DNA of 42,086 bases, taken from the NCBI GenBank assembly GCA_001314815.1, contig LJXT01000013.1:1-42086 (forward strand), read 5' to 3'. Made by a program: the position numbers and the translations under genes. Below are positions 1-7,891 of the stretch, one piece after another (position 1 is the stretch's first letter; each line of letters opens with the position of its first letter). The notes beneath the pieces are model-generated. The model was not told the DNA's origin, searched no databases, and worked only from the letters and a program-made list of their open reading frames with translations. This DNA is from Algoriphagus marincola HL-49 (GTDB lineage: Bacteria; Bacteroidota; Bacteroidia; Cytophagales; Cyclobacteriaceae).

Positions 1-105
1 GGGGGTCAACATCCGCCGGAATGTCAGTCGAATCAAGCGCCTGAAGGCACTTTCTCCTTCCAAAATTATTCCGGTCTTAAGGGGTCAATATGCTCCGGAT
101 TATCC
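1..105. mobile_element. Probable end of an IS21-type insertion sequence
   Basis: Two similar blocks of the form GGGGTCAA-A-T-C-CCGGAT occur at about 2-22 and 81-101, with ATTCCGGT at 67-74 between them. Repeated GGGGTCAA/CCGGAAT blocks are what I recall from the ends of IS21-family elements in Bacteroidota; this is recall, not a search. No transposase ORF lies inside the window, so the body of the element would be to the left. The following ORF starts inside the second block, which fits an insertion into a gene. Confidence 0.35.
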
Positions 106-578
106 AGCTCACTATGAACGTAAGCAAAATTCAAAGTTATGTGGGTTCTTTTGGTGTTATGTCTTATAAACCAGCATTCCAAAACTACATGATCAGCAAC
201 TATCAAATCATCATTAATACCATTCCAAAATTCAGAGAAGGACAAGTTGAGAGCTTTGATGTTGGTTCTGTTGATGACTGTTTGCTTCGATATATTGGAC
301 ATCTAGAAGAATATCAAAAAGAAACTCAACGAAACCTAAGAAATCCGATCATTTGGTTTCGAGAAGGTTTTAGAGAAATTTTGAGCATTCCAATTTTCAT
401 TCTCAGTTGGTTCGGAATTATAAGTGATCGGACTTTGAACTCAATAAAAAACAGTTTGATTTACAAGGTCATTTCAGGACTTATTGCTCTTGTAACTTTA
501 GTTAGTGGAATTGTTACCATTATTGTTGGTTACGACCAATCATTGAAGCTTATCAAGAAAATAATAGGAATTGAATAA
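90..578 (+). CDS. Hypothetical membrane protein, probably 5'-truncated
   Basis: I do not recognise the family. The 162-residue product has a soluble first part and two hydrophobic stretches, at about residues 95-111 and 125-148, so it is probably anchored in the inner membrane by its C-terminal half. The first ATG (90) lies in the GGGGTCAA...CCGGAT block of the presumed IS end, and the frame is closed by TAA at 78-80. The next ATG is at 114. The natural N-terminus was therefore probably lost by the insertion, and the gene may be a remnant. The region is AT-rich compared with the genes after 4.4 kb. Confidence 0.5.
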   Translation: MLRIIQLTMNVSKIQSYVGSFGVMSYKPAFQNYMISNYQIIINTIPKFREGQVESFDVGSVDDCLLRYIGHLEEYQKETQRNLRNPIIWFREGFREILSIPIFILSWFGIISDRTLNSIKNSLIYKVISGLIALVTLVSGIVTIIVGYDQSLKLIKKIIGIE

Positions 579-810
579 TAAAATTTTTCCCTCTCCCCTC
601 AACCCAAACCCTAGCAATCAGATAGTTAGGCGATTGATTTTGACTTTTTACCCAGAAAAATCTGCCATCCATCCCTGCCGAAACTTTGTTCTGTACTACC
701 TTTCGGTAGGCTTTATATAGGTTCTTACGTTTGAGTACTTGTTCTATCATCGTTGATTTTAACCTTGTCCGCTTAGAACAGGGCTATCCAAAACGGGACT
801 CCCTGTCGAG

Positions 811-829
811 CCTGCCTACCGCAGGCAGG
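811..829. repeat. CCTGCCT-type palindrome
   Basis: The sequence CCTGCCTACCGCAGGCAGG forms a 7-bp stem (CCTGCCT/AGGCAGG) with a 5-nt loop. Short palindromes of this CCTGCCT class are common intergenic repeats in Bacteroidota. It sits inside the group II intron remnant and interrupts it, so it probably arrived after the intron was inactivated. A related hairpin is found at 19613-19629. Confidence 0.6.
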
Positions 830-852
830 TTTGGACGTAATCCAACAGCCTG

Positions 853-867
853 TCCCGAGAATCGGGA
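853..867. repeat. TCCCGA palindrome
   Basis: The sequence TCCCGAGAATCGGGA forms a 6-bp perfect stem with a 3-nt loop. It lies 24 bp from the CCTGCCT palindrome, also within the group II intron remnant. It could be part of the intron secondary structure or a separate repetitive palindrome; the sequence alone does not decide. Confidence 0.4.
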
Positions 868-1213
868 TTACTCCCCCGCTTAAGGGACTTTCAACCATTG
901 GAACGGCCAACTTTTTGACTTATCTTCAACCGTCATAGTCTACACATTGAATAAAAGCAAGAGGGCTTGAACAGGTAAAAACAAGGTCTGTCTAATTAAA
1001 AGACCTTCATCATCGCAGGTAGGTAATCGCCTTGAAATCGACTTATGCCTATACTTGCCCATTTTGCTTTCTACAGCTATGGATAAACTAGCGAAAAAAG
1101 AGCTAAGCGGAAAGCGATCAAAGCAGGTAGATATTACACAAAAAATTATTAGGATGGAATTGAAACGTATTGAATTTGGTATTGGAGAAACAGGAAGCTA
1201 TTCCTTAAAGTCT

Positions 1214-1783
1214 ATGAAAAAACTTCTAATCATCAGCTCTGCGAGCGCTATACTTGCGACAGGTTGTACCAGTAGTTCTAATAAGGATACTACAGGAGAG
1301 CAAGCAGGCGAATCCATCACTAAAACTGAAACTGCCACTGATAGGATTATCAATTTTCCGAAGGTAGAAGTACCCTTTGATGAGGGTTCGGCCCAAAGGT
1401 GCGTGTTCACAATAAATGAAATCGATGCTTATGCCATGGTTTCAGCAAGAAAAGACACCCTAATGAATTTAGGCGACGAAGGCGAAACCCCAATCAGCAT
1501 CTGGTATGATGAATCTGCTCGACCTATAAAGATTGAACAGGCTGTAAAAGGGGATTCAGGTCAAATTTCAGGAGTTTTCCGGTATTATTTTATAAATGGA
1601 AAGCTTTGGCTAGCAGATTGGTTATTCGCAAAGTACCTATTTGATGAGGATGAGCAATTGGCCTATTGGCTTGGAGAGACTTGGTCCATCAGTGAAACGA
1701 AAGATTCGGCTAATTTTGATGAACGCCAAAAGCAGGTCACTGAGCCACTCAAGACAATTCTGAAAAATCTCAACTTAAAGTAA
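1214..1783 (+). CDS. Hypothetical lipoprotein
   Basis: The 189-residue product starts MKKLLIISSASAILATGC, a lipoprotein signal with the lipobox cysteine at residue 18, followed by a polar Ser/Thr/Glu-rich linker (residues 19-45) and a compact domain of about 140 residues. The ATG at 1214 was chosen because it gives this signal. The frame is open upstream to a TTG at 1055, but that extension would bury the lipobox in the protein. I do not recognise the domain; it is rich in aromatic and acidic residues and has no obvious catalytic motif. It probably faces the periplasm or the cell surface. It is AT-rich and lies next to mobile-element debris. Confidence 0.75.
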   Translation: MKKLLIISSASAILATGCTSSSNKDTTGEQAGESITKTETATDRIINFPKVEVPFDEGSAQRCVFTINEIDAYAMVSARKDTLMNLGDEGETPISIWYDESARPIKIEQAVKGDSGQISGVFRYYFINGKLWLADWLFAKYLFDEDEQLAYWLGETWSISETKDSANFDERQKQVTEPLKTILKNLNLK

Positions 1784-2053
1784 AAACCTCCGCTACTCTA
1801 TCTTACTCCACAAGGGCTAGATTCCATCTACCCCTTCCTATCCTGCCAAATTTGTAATTCGTCTGAAACCCAATACAGAAGAGGGAATTCCCCCTACCAA
1901 TAAGTAAAAGCTTACTCTCTGGTCAAAAAGCATTTATTTAAATTAATATCAAAATCTAAGAATAAGGGGGATATATTTACTTCAAAATTTGAAGAATTGA
2001 TTCCTGGGCTTTTGTCAAACAATCAAAAACCTAGAATTCAAAAAAAAAATTAC

Positions 2054-3232
2054 ATGATTAATTCAGAACTAGTTTCAATTTTTTGTTTCTCTAGCTTCTT
2101 ACTCGGATTAGTTATCGTGTTAATATTGATTTTTGTCAATCGCAAGCTTACTTATTCTAACCTTCTCCTTGCGCTTTGCATATTCAGTTTTGCTTTTTTA
2201 ATGTTTGTAAGTGGATTGATTTACAGTGGTTTTATAATCAAAATGCCCCATTTTTTTCGCACCGCAAGTCCTGTCATTTACCTAATAGCACCGACAGCTT
2301 TTCTTTATGTGAGATCCGTCCTGAACGAAGAAAGAACTTTCAGATTACTCGATTTAATTCATTTTTTACCCGCATTTTTACATTTCTTAGAGCTACTGCC
2401 CTTTTACATGGAAAGCGCAGAAACAAAGATCCGTATTCTGGAGACCATTTTTATCAATCCAGATTATTCCCTTGCTTTACACGAAGGGGTTCTTCCAGAA
2501 AATATGCATGCTATTCTCAAAACTGGCATAGGGTTGATATATTTTGTCTCTCAATTTTCTTTGATCCGGAACTACAGCAAAGAATACACGAATCTGGATC
2601 CCTATCAGGAAAAAGTTATATCCTGGTTGAAATGGTTTACGTTGGTATTGGGAATCTTATACAGTCTTCTTCTTATTGGTTTGCTTAATAATGATGAGGC
2701 CTATATCATCCAAAACCTTTTAACCATCACGATAGGTATTTCACTTCTCATTCTTTTAGGATACCTTTTCTTGCAGCCACAAATTCTCTATGGAATAGCA
2801 GATTTTTCGGATTCAGAAAATTTGGCTGAAGAAATCCTCTCCCAGGCCAAGACGGATAATCCTAACCTTACCCTATCTTTAGAATTGATCAATAACTACA
2901 GGCAAAGGATTGAGGAATACATAGAAACAGAGAAACCCTATTTGGAAAGTGGATTCCGAATGCAAGACATGGTAAAGGAAACCGGTATTCCAAGGCATCA
3001 CCTTTCGGCCTTTATCAACACGTATTACGAAAAAAACTTTAATGGTTTGATCAATGAATACCGAATCAAATACATTAAAGAAAACATTCATAGTAAAGAA
3101 TGGTCAAACCTATCCCTTGAAGGGATGGGTATGGAGGCAGGGTTCAAATCAAGATCCACTTTTCTGAGTGCCTTCAAAAAAGAAACTGGCATGACCCCTT
3201 CAGCATTTCAGGAAAAAAGATCTCAAAACTGA
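2054..3232 (+). CDS. AraC-family regulator with membrane-spanning N-terminal half
   Basis: The product has 392 residues from the ATG at 2054; the frame opens earlier at a TTG (1997), but the ATG directly precedes the first hydrophobic helix. Roughly residues 5-250 contain about seven or eight hydrophobic segments, followed by a linker and a C-terminal AraC/XylS helix-turn-helix domain (about residues 290-385). That domain holds the typical pattern GFKSRSTFLSAFKKETGMTP, the second recognition helix with the conserved Gly-Phe and Thr-Pro. Multi-pass AraC regulators of this build are frequent in Bacteroidota and probably sense a membrane or periplasmic signal. The nearest target candidates are the porin/glutaminase genes from 4394 on, but no regulatory link can be seen. 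Confidence 0.85.
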   Translation: MINSELVSIFCFSSFLLGLVIVLILIFVNRKLTYSNLLLALCIFSFAFLMFVSGLIYSGFIIKMPHFFRTASPVIYLIAPTAFLYVRSVLNEERTFRLLDLIHFLPAFLHFLELLPFYMESAETKIRILETIFINPDYSLALHEGVLPENMHAILKTGIGLIYFVSQFSLIRNYSKEYTNLDPYQEKVISWLKWFTLVLGILYSLLLIGLLNNDEAYIIQNLLTITIGISLLILLGYLFLQPQILYGIADFSDSENLAEEILSQAKTDNPNLTLSLELINNYRQRIEEYIETEKPYLESGFRMQDMVKETGIPRHHLSAFINTYYEKNFNGLINEYRIKYIKENIHSKEWSNLSLEGMGMEAGFKSRSTFLSAFKKETGMTPSAFQEKRSQN

Positions 3233-3633
3233 CAATATTTGCGCTAAGTACACCTTTTTCTACGCTAAGTTGATTCATTTTATAATTCTGAGCATTTACC
3301 AGATTCTTGATTTTTGCCTGCAGCGCAATCACTTTTAAGTTTACGGCGCTATAGGCTGGCAAGAAATTGCTGCAGTATAGGGGTCAGATTGGATGGGAGG
3401 ATTATACGGATACGCTGTATTTTCCTCCCATTACCCACTTCAACCTCCAACCGTCACCAAGCGACGCTTGATGAGCGATTCGAACCCAGTCAATGTGAAC
3501 ATTCATAAAAGTTGCTTAATGCTGAGAAAGCAGCTAGGCATAATCAATTTAAAACCAATAAGGGCCAATCAAATAATCGGTTCAAATCATCCAAGTTCTT
3601 GAGCTATGGCTCTAAAACTAAATAGGCAACTAC
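3233..3633. other. Intergenic stretch without a recognisable gene
   Basis: This 400-bp stretch holds only short frames with no family resemblance. Its one clear structure is the inverted repeat at 3393-3431. The rest appears to be decayed or non-coding sequence. Confidence 0.5.
3393..3431. repeat. Inverted repeat ATGGGAGGA / TCCTCCCAT
   Basis: A perfect 9-bp inverted repeat (3393-3401 and 3423-3431) encloses 21 nt. There is no U-tract behind it on the plus strand, so it is not a standard intrinsic terminator of the AraC gene. It could be a repeat-family hairpin or an RNA structure; its role is unknown. Confidence 0.4.
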
Positions 3634-4173
3634 ATGAAAAATGGATCTGAGGTCACCAATTATCTACTCTCTATAAAACCGCTTGATTTCTTGAAAGATA
3701 GCCTAAAAAAAATGCAGTCAGTAGATAGATCTTCCTGGTTTTCCTATTTGAGCACAAGAAATGCAGGAATCAAGTGCTATACGGATTTTGAAAACCTGTT
3801 TCAGCCCATGGCCCATAGAAATTTTTACAAGCTGAATAGTTGCCTAAAGCTTGAGTTTTCTACAGCAAAATTAGGTAATGGCTATTGGGAAAAAACATCC
3901 TTATTTGAAAACGATCTTCCTTTGGCGAGCAGTATTAGGCCTAAATATCCTAAGTTTAATTGGGGGGAAGATCACTCAATAATAAGACTGGCCCAAACAA
4001 TGCATCCTGATTTTTCAGATCAAGAAAAATTATTACTCTATAACGGTAATAAACTTACTTTTGGCCTTTTTCTTAGCAACTCACCTGAAGTCATTTGCAT
4101 GCATAAAGAGGAAAGAATAGTTACTCTTAAACATACTCTCAATGACGCCATTAAACAAATATTTTTTAATTGA
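3634..4173 (+). CDS. Hypothetical protein, family not recognised
   Basis: The product is a soluble protein of 179 residues without signal peptide or membrane segment. It has many aromatic residues and mixed charges. The only noticeable pattern is a region WGEDHSIIRLAQTMHPDF at about residues 109-126. No domain could be assigned. The gene is AT-rich like the preceding ones and has about 220 bp of non-coding sequence before the next gene, so it is probably transcribed alone. It has a clean start and stop and an even residue mix, which favours a real gene over a chance frame. Confidence 0.55.
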   Translation: MKNGSEVTNYLLSIKPLDFLKDSLKKMQSVDRSSWFSYLSTRNAGIKCYTDFENLFQPMAHRNFYKLNSCLKLEFSTAKLGNGYWEKTSLFENDLPLASSIRPKYPKFNWGEDHSIIRLAQTMHPDFSDQEKLLLYNGNKLTFGLFLSNSPEVICMHKEERIVTLKHTLNDAIKQIFFN

Positions 4174-4393
4174 TGATTGGTATCAATACAGATATATTAT
4201 AAATAAAAAATACACCATACATCATGATTTGTACACAGTATAATAAAATAGTTGTCATCAAATTCAATTCGATCATGCATCAAAGTAAAGAATTTCCCAT
4301 TAAGAAGGTGTTCAAAACATTTTCATTCACCTCTTCAAAGACAATGATAGGTACTCCCAAGCATTCTTTAAAAACTCTAATTGTGGAACAAGC

Positions 4394-5596
4394 ATGAACA
4401 GGTTTTCGAAAACTTCTTTAGGCGTCTTAATGACACTTTTTTTCATTTTGTCTTTTAGTATTCAAACAAAAGCACAGGAAGAAAAGAAAATGGAAATCTA
4501 CGGTTTCATTATGATGGATGCTGGCTATAATTTTAATCAAAGCGATCCAGATTGGTTTGATGTCATGCGGCCCACCAAGCTTCCTGCATTTGAAAATGAA
4601 TTTGGCACAGATGGAAACGTGTACTATTCTGTCCGACAGACCCGGTTAGGGTTCAAAACTTCCTTTCCAACACAACTCGGCGAGTTAAAAACTCAGTTTG
4701 AGTACGAGATGTTTGGCACAGGAGCGGATGCAGGGCAGACTACTTTTCGACTTCGACATGCCTATGCTGAGCTGGGCAAATTTGGGGTAGGGCAATACTG
4801 GAGTCCATTTATGGATATCGATATCTTTCCCAATTCGGTCGAATACTGGGGGCCTAACGGCATGGTTTTGTTCCGTAATGTACAATTCCGGTATATGCCG
4901 ATCCAAGGTGACACCCGCCTGACCATCGCCTTGGAGCGTCCGGGGCGTAGTGCTGACCAGGGCGTTTATGAGGGTCGCATCGAGTTGGAAAATGTAGAAG
5001 GCCGTTTTCCATTGCCTGATTTATCGGCAGAATACCGTCAGGCCCTACCTTTTGGATATGTGGAACTAGCAGGAATGCTTCGAAGGATAGAGTGGGAAGA
5101 CCTGAATGAGGATGAGTTCGAGCTCAGCGGAGGTGCAACCGGCTGGGGACTTAATTTGACCACAAATATTAATATCGGAGAAAACGATGTTTTCCGTGGA
5201 GGAGTCGTGTATGGAGAAGGTATTCAAAACTACATGAATGATGCGCCAGTGGATATCGGTATACGAAATAATTTTAGCGATCCGGTTTCGCCGGTAGAAG
5301 GAGTAGCCCTGCCGATGATCGGTCTATCAGCATTTCTTGACCATACCTGGAGCGACAAGTTCAGCACCTCTGTAGGTTATTCCATGCTGGACATAGAAAA
5401 CTCGGATGCTCAAACTGATGATTCTTATAAAAAGGGTCAATATGCATTGATCAATCTATTGTATTATCCAGCTGAAAACTTTTTGGCCGGCTTCGAATAC
5501 CAGTGGGGTCACCGGGAAAACTTCCGCGATGGCTGGAATACCTCCGTTTCCCGTATCCAGTTTTCATTTAAATACAACTTCTCTCATAGTTTCTAA
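4394..5596 (+). CDS. DcaP-like outer-membrane porin
   Basis: The 400-residue product begins with a signal peptide ending at about residue 28 (TKAQ-EE), then MEIYGFIMMDAGYNF, the typical opening strand of DcaP/OprP-like trimeric porins. The body alternates aromatic and polar residues as in a 16-18-strand barrel, and the last residues (QFSFKYNFSHSF) form a closing beta strand ending in Phe, the signal for outer-membrane assembly. DcaP-type channels take up negatively charged small molecules such as dicarboxylates. The gene is first in a tight run with the glutaminase (29 bp gap), amidohydrolase and second outer-membrane protein, so it probably supplies their substrate or takes up their product. 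Confidence 0.85.
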   Translation: MNRFSKTSLGVLMTLFFILSFSIQTKAQEEKKMEIYGFIMMDAGYNFNQSDPDWFDVMRPTKLPAFENEFGTDGNVYYSVRQTRLGFKTSFPTQLGELKTQFEYEMFGTGADAGQTTFRLRHAYAELGKFGVGQYWSPFMDIDIFPNSVEYWGPNGMVLFRNVQFRYMPIQGDTRLTIALERPGRSADQGVYEGRIELENVEGRFPLPDLSAEYRQALPFGYVELAGMLRRIEWEDLNEDEFELSGGATGWGLNLTTNINIGENDVFRGGVVYGEGIQNYMNDAPVDIGIRNNFSDPVSPVEGVALPMIGLSAFLDHTWSDKFSTSVGYSMLDIENSDAQTDDSYKKGQYALINLLYYPAENFLAGFEYQWGHRENFRDGWNTSVSRIQFSFKYNFSHSF

Positions 5597-5625
5597 ATTT
5601 ATCCCATTTTCAAACATCCTCAACC

Positions 5626-6651
5626 ATGACTAAAATGAATCATTCTACGCTCCGGGTCGTATTGACCAGTCTTTTTTTGGCTCTATCGATTACTCTGCAT
5701 GCGCAAAAGATCAAAAAATCTGATTATCAACAAGCTGTTGATAATGCCTATGAGAAATACAAAACACTCAAGGAAGGAAAAAATGCAGATTATATAAAGG
5801 AACTGGCCAATGTCGATCCTGACATTTATGGCATCGCAATCGTAACTGCGGATGGTAAAGTATATTCAGCAGGAGATTTAGACACTCGCGTATCCATTCA
5901 GTCAATCTCAAAGGTATTCACCTTAGCCAAGGTTATCGAAGAGCAAGGTCCAAAAGAGGTCTTCGATAAAATTGGCGTGGATGCCACCGGAATGCCCTTT
6001 AACTCCATCATTGCTATAGAGATGAATGAGGGCAAGGAAATCAATCCACTGGTAAACCCGGGTGCTATTGCGGCAACAAGTATGATTTCTGGAGTTGACT
6101 CCGCCGCTAAATGGCAAAACATATTGCAAACTCACAATGATTTTGCAGGAACAGAGCTGAATGTCAATATGCCGGTTTACATCAGTGAAGCAAACGATAA
6201 CTTGCGAAACCAGGCTATAGCACACCTGTTAAAAGCGTACAACCGAATGTACTTTGACCCTGTGCAAGCTACGGACATTTACACCAAGCAATGTGCGCTC
6301 AACGTAAATGCAGAAGAGCTGGCTACAATGGCTGCCACCCTTGCTAACGGAGGCAAAAACCCCATTACAGGAAAGACAGTCGTTTCTCCACGGACAACAA
6401 CCTTTACACTTTCAGTGATGGCAACGGCAGGCTTATATGACGATTCAGGCCAGTGGTTATTTGGAGTAGGGCTTCCCGGAAAAAGTGGTGTAGGTGGAGG
6501 AATTATCGCTGTATCTCCCGGAGAATTCGGAATAGCCGTCGTATCTCCTCCGCTCAACGAAGTTGGCAACAGTGTGAAAGCTCAGTTGGCGATCTATGAC
6601 ATCATCCGTGAATTAGACGCTCATCCGTACAGAATAGATCCTAAAAATTAG
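5626..6651 (+). CDS. glsA: Periplasmic glutaminase
   Basis: Glutaminases of the GlsA family (EC 3.5.1.2) hydrolyse L-glutamine to glutamate and ammonia. The 341-residue protein has a signal peptide cleaved after ITLHAQ (about residue 27), then the complete beta-lactamase-fold domain. The catalytic Ser-x-x-Lys is seen in QSISK (Ser93, Lys96). EINPLVNPGAIAA matches the family's NPMINAGAI block, and LPGKSGVGGGI is the conserved glycine-rich segment near the end. Most bacterial GlsA proteins are cytoplasmic, so the signal peptide is noteworthy and implies extracytoplasmic deamidation. It sits between a porin and an exported amidohydrolase, probably in one operon. A second in-frame ATG at 5635 is possible as start. 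Confidence 0.92.
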   Translation: MTKMNHSTLRVVLTSLFLALSITLHAQKIKKSDYQQAVDNAYEKYKTLKEGKNADYIKELANVDPDIYGIAIVTADGKVYSAGDLDTRVSIQSISKVFTLAKVIEEQGPKEVFDKIGVDATGMPFNSIIAIEMNEGKEINPLVNPGAIAATSMISGVDSAAKWQNILQTHNDFAGTELNVNMPVYISEANDNLRNQAIAHLLKAYNRMYFDPVQATDIYTKQCALNVNAEELATMAATLANGGKNPITGKTVVSPRTTTFTLSVMATAGLYDDSGQWLFGVGLPGKSGVGGGIIAVSPGEFGIAVVSPPLNEVGNSVKAQLAIYDIIRELDAHPYRIDPKN

Positions 6652-6716
6652 TCAGCGCTAGTATTTGATTTTTGTAGATAGCTAGAAGATTAAGTTGAAT
6701 TCGAAATTGTAAAGTA

Positions 6717-7835
6717 ATGTTGATGAAAATAAGACTGTGCTTTTCGGCCTTCATTTGTATGCTGTGCCTTATACTGCTACAACCCTGTATTGCACAAGAA
6801 AAGAAGCAGGCAGATCAGTACCTCTTCAATGATAGCCACTTTCATCTAACAAACTACATACAGGAAGGCATCAGCATCCAGAAAATGTTAGAATTGATGG
6901 ATAATAAGGTAGCGCGTTCTACCCTATTTGGCATCCCATTACAACAGCAATGGTCTTATGCCAATTCGGGCGATTTTGCACCTGATTACTACCTGGAAAC
7001 TGACGCTCCACTTTATTATTATTCTTTTACCGATGCATCCATCGCCATGGAGTACAGGTCACTGCCCAAAAAACAACAGGACAGGTTGGACCCCATGATC
7101 ACCGGATTCAACCCCAGCGATATGTATGGTGTCAAACACATCGAACGGGTGCTGCGGACTTTTCCCGGTGTCTTTACAGGGATAGGAGAATTTTCAATAC
7201 ACAAAGAATTCGTTTCCTCGAAGGTTTCTGGAGAAGTGGCCAGTTTAACAAACCCCGCATTGGACAGTATTCTGGCCTTTTCAGGTGAGGTGGGCTTACT
7301 TGTCATTTTACACAATGATGTCAACTTCCCCATGGCCGATGAGGAAACAAAGCCGGTCTACCTGGAACAAACCCTCGATCTTTTCAAGCGTCACACCGGG
7401 ACGACGATCATCTGGGCGCACGTAGGTCTAGGGAGAATAGTGCGCCCCTTCCGCTATGGAGCAACCCCTACTGGCGAAAGACTGCCATCGCAGGTGGATG
7501 TACTGGAAGATATTCTAAAGGACCCAACCCTTTCCCATATCCATTTCGATCTTTCATGGGATGAAGTAGCGAAATACATCGTGGCTTCAGAGGAAAGCCT
7601 GGAGAATACCGCCAAGGTCATCAATCGGTATCCCGACCGCTTTCTGTTTGGCACAGACGTGGTAGCCCCCCCAAATGAGGACCGGTACCTCGCAGTGTAT
7701 CACATGTACCAGAAGTTATGGGATGTACTGACACCAGAGGCCAAAGAGAAAGTAACTAAAGGAAACTATATCCGCCTTTTTGACGCTGCGCGTGAACAAG
7801 TACGGGCTTGGGAGAAAGCCAATATTATCCGGTAA
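6717..7835 (+). CDS. Exported amidohydrolase (amidohydrolase-2 type)
   Basis: The 372-residue product has a signal peptide (about residues 1-27; the second Met at 6723 is an alternative start) and then a metal-dependent TIM-barrel hydrolase domain. Visible metal-ligand motifs are DSHFH (His41, His43) on strand 1, a later LLVILHND, TIIWAHVGLGR, and the terminal Asp in LFGTDVV. The order fits the amidohydrolase-2 group, which includes decarboxylases and amide or ester hydrolases; the substrate cannot be read from sequence. It lies 65 bp behind the glutaminase and 56 bp before an outer-membrane protein, so it probably acts in the periplasm on the same class of imported compounds. Confidence 0.8.
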   Translation: MLMKIRLCFSAFICMLCLILLQPCIAQEKKQADQYLFNDSHFHLTNYIQEGISIQKMLELMDNKVARSTLFGIPLQQQWSYANSGDFAPDYYLETDAPLYYYSFTDASIAMEYRSLPKKQQDRLDPMITGFNPSDMYGVKHIERVLRTFPGVFTGIGEFSIHKEFVSSKVSGEVASLTNPALDSILAFSGEVGLLVILHNDVNFPMADEETKPVYLEQTLDLFKRHTGTTIIWAHVGLGRIVRPFRYGATPTGERLPSQVDVLEDILKDPTLSHIHFDLSWDEVAKYIVASEESLENTAKVINRYPDRFLFGTDVVAPPNEDRYLAVYHMYQKLWDVLTPEAKEKVTKGNYIRLFDAAREQVRAWEKANIIR

Positions 7836-7891
7836 GACGGGCCTGAATCCTAAACCATCGCTCTCTTTTAATTGAATTAATCAGCCCCTCA

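Larger units (their letters stand above)
664..1020 (-). pseudogene. Remnant of a group II intron with start of its maturase ORF
   Basis: On the minus strand, an ATG at 750 opens a 29-codon stretch reading MIEQVLKRKNLYKAYRKVV then QNKVSAGMDG. This is the characteristic N-terminus of group II intron-encoded reverse transcriptase/maturase proteins. After residue 29 (about position 664) the similarity ends abruptly and the frame continues into unrelated sequence, so the reverse transcriptase domains are gone. The bases upstream of the ATG, up to roughly 1020, have the short-helix character of the intron's 5' ribozyme part, including AAGCGGACAAGG just before the ORF. The outer limit is a guess. 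Confidence 0.5.

Noticed and set aside
1055..1213. N-terminal extension of the lipoprotein gene from a TTG start
   Set aside because: It would place the lipoprotein signal 53 residues inside the protein, which would prevent lipid attachment.
3174..3362. A 62-codon minus-strand frame beginning MPAYSAVNLKVIALQAKI
   Set aside because: It overlaps the end of the AraC gene on the other strand, has no family resemblance, and is only weakly coiled-coil-like; more likely a chance frame.
3470..3500. A GATTCGAACCC string that recalls the T-arm of a tRNA on the minus strand
   Set aside because: The flanking bases do not form a 5-bp T-stem, and no acceptor, D or anticodon arm can be drawn around it.
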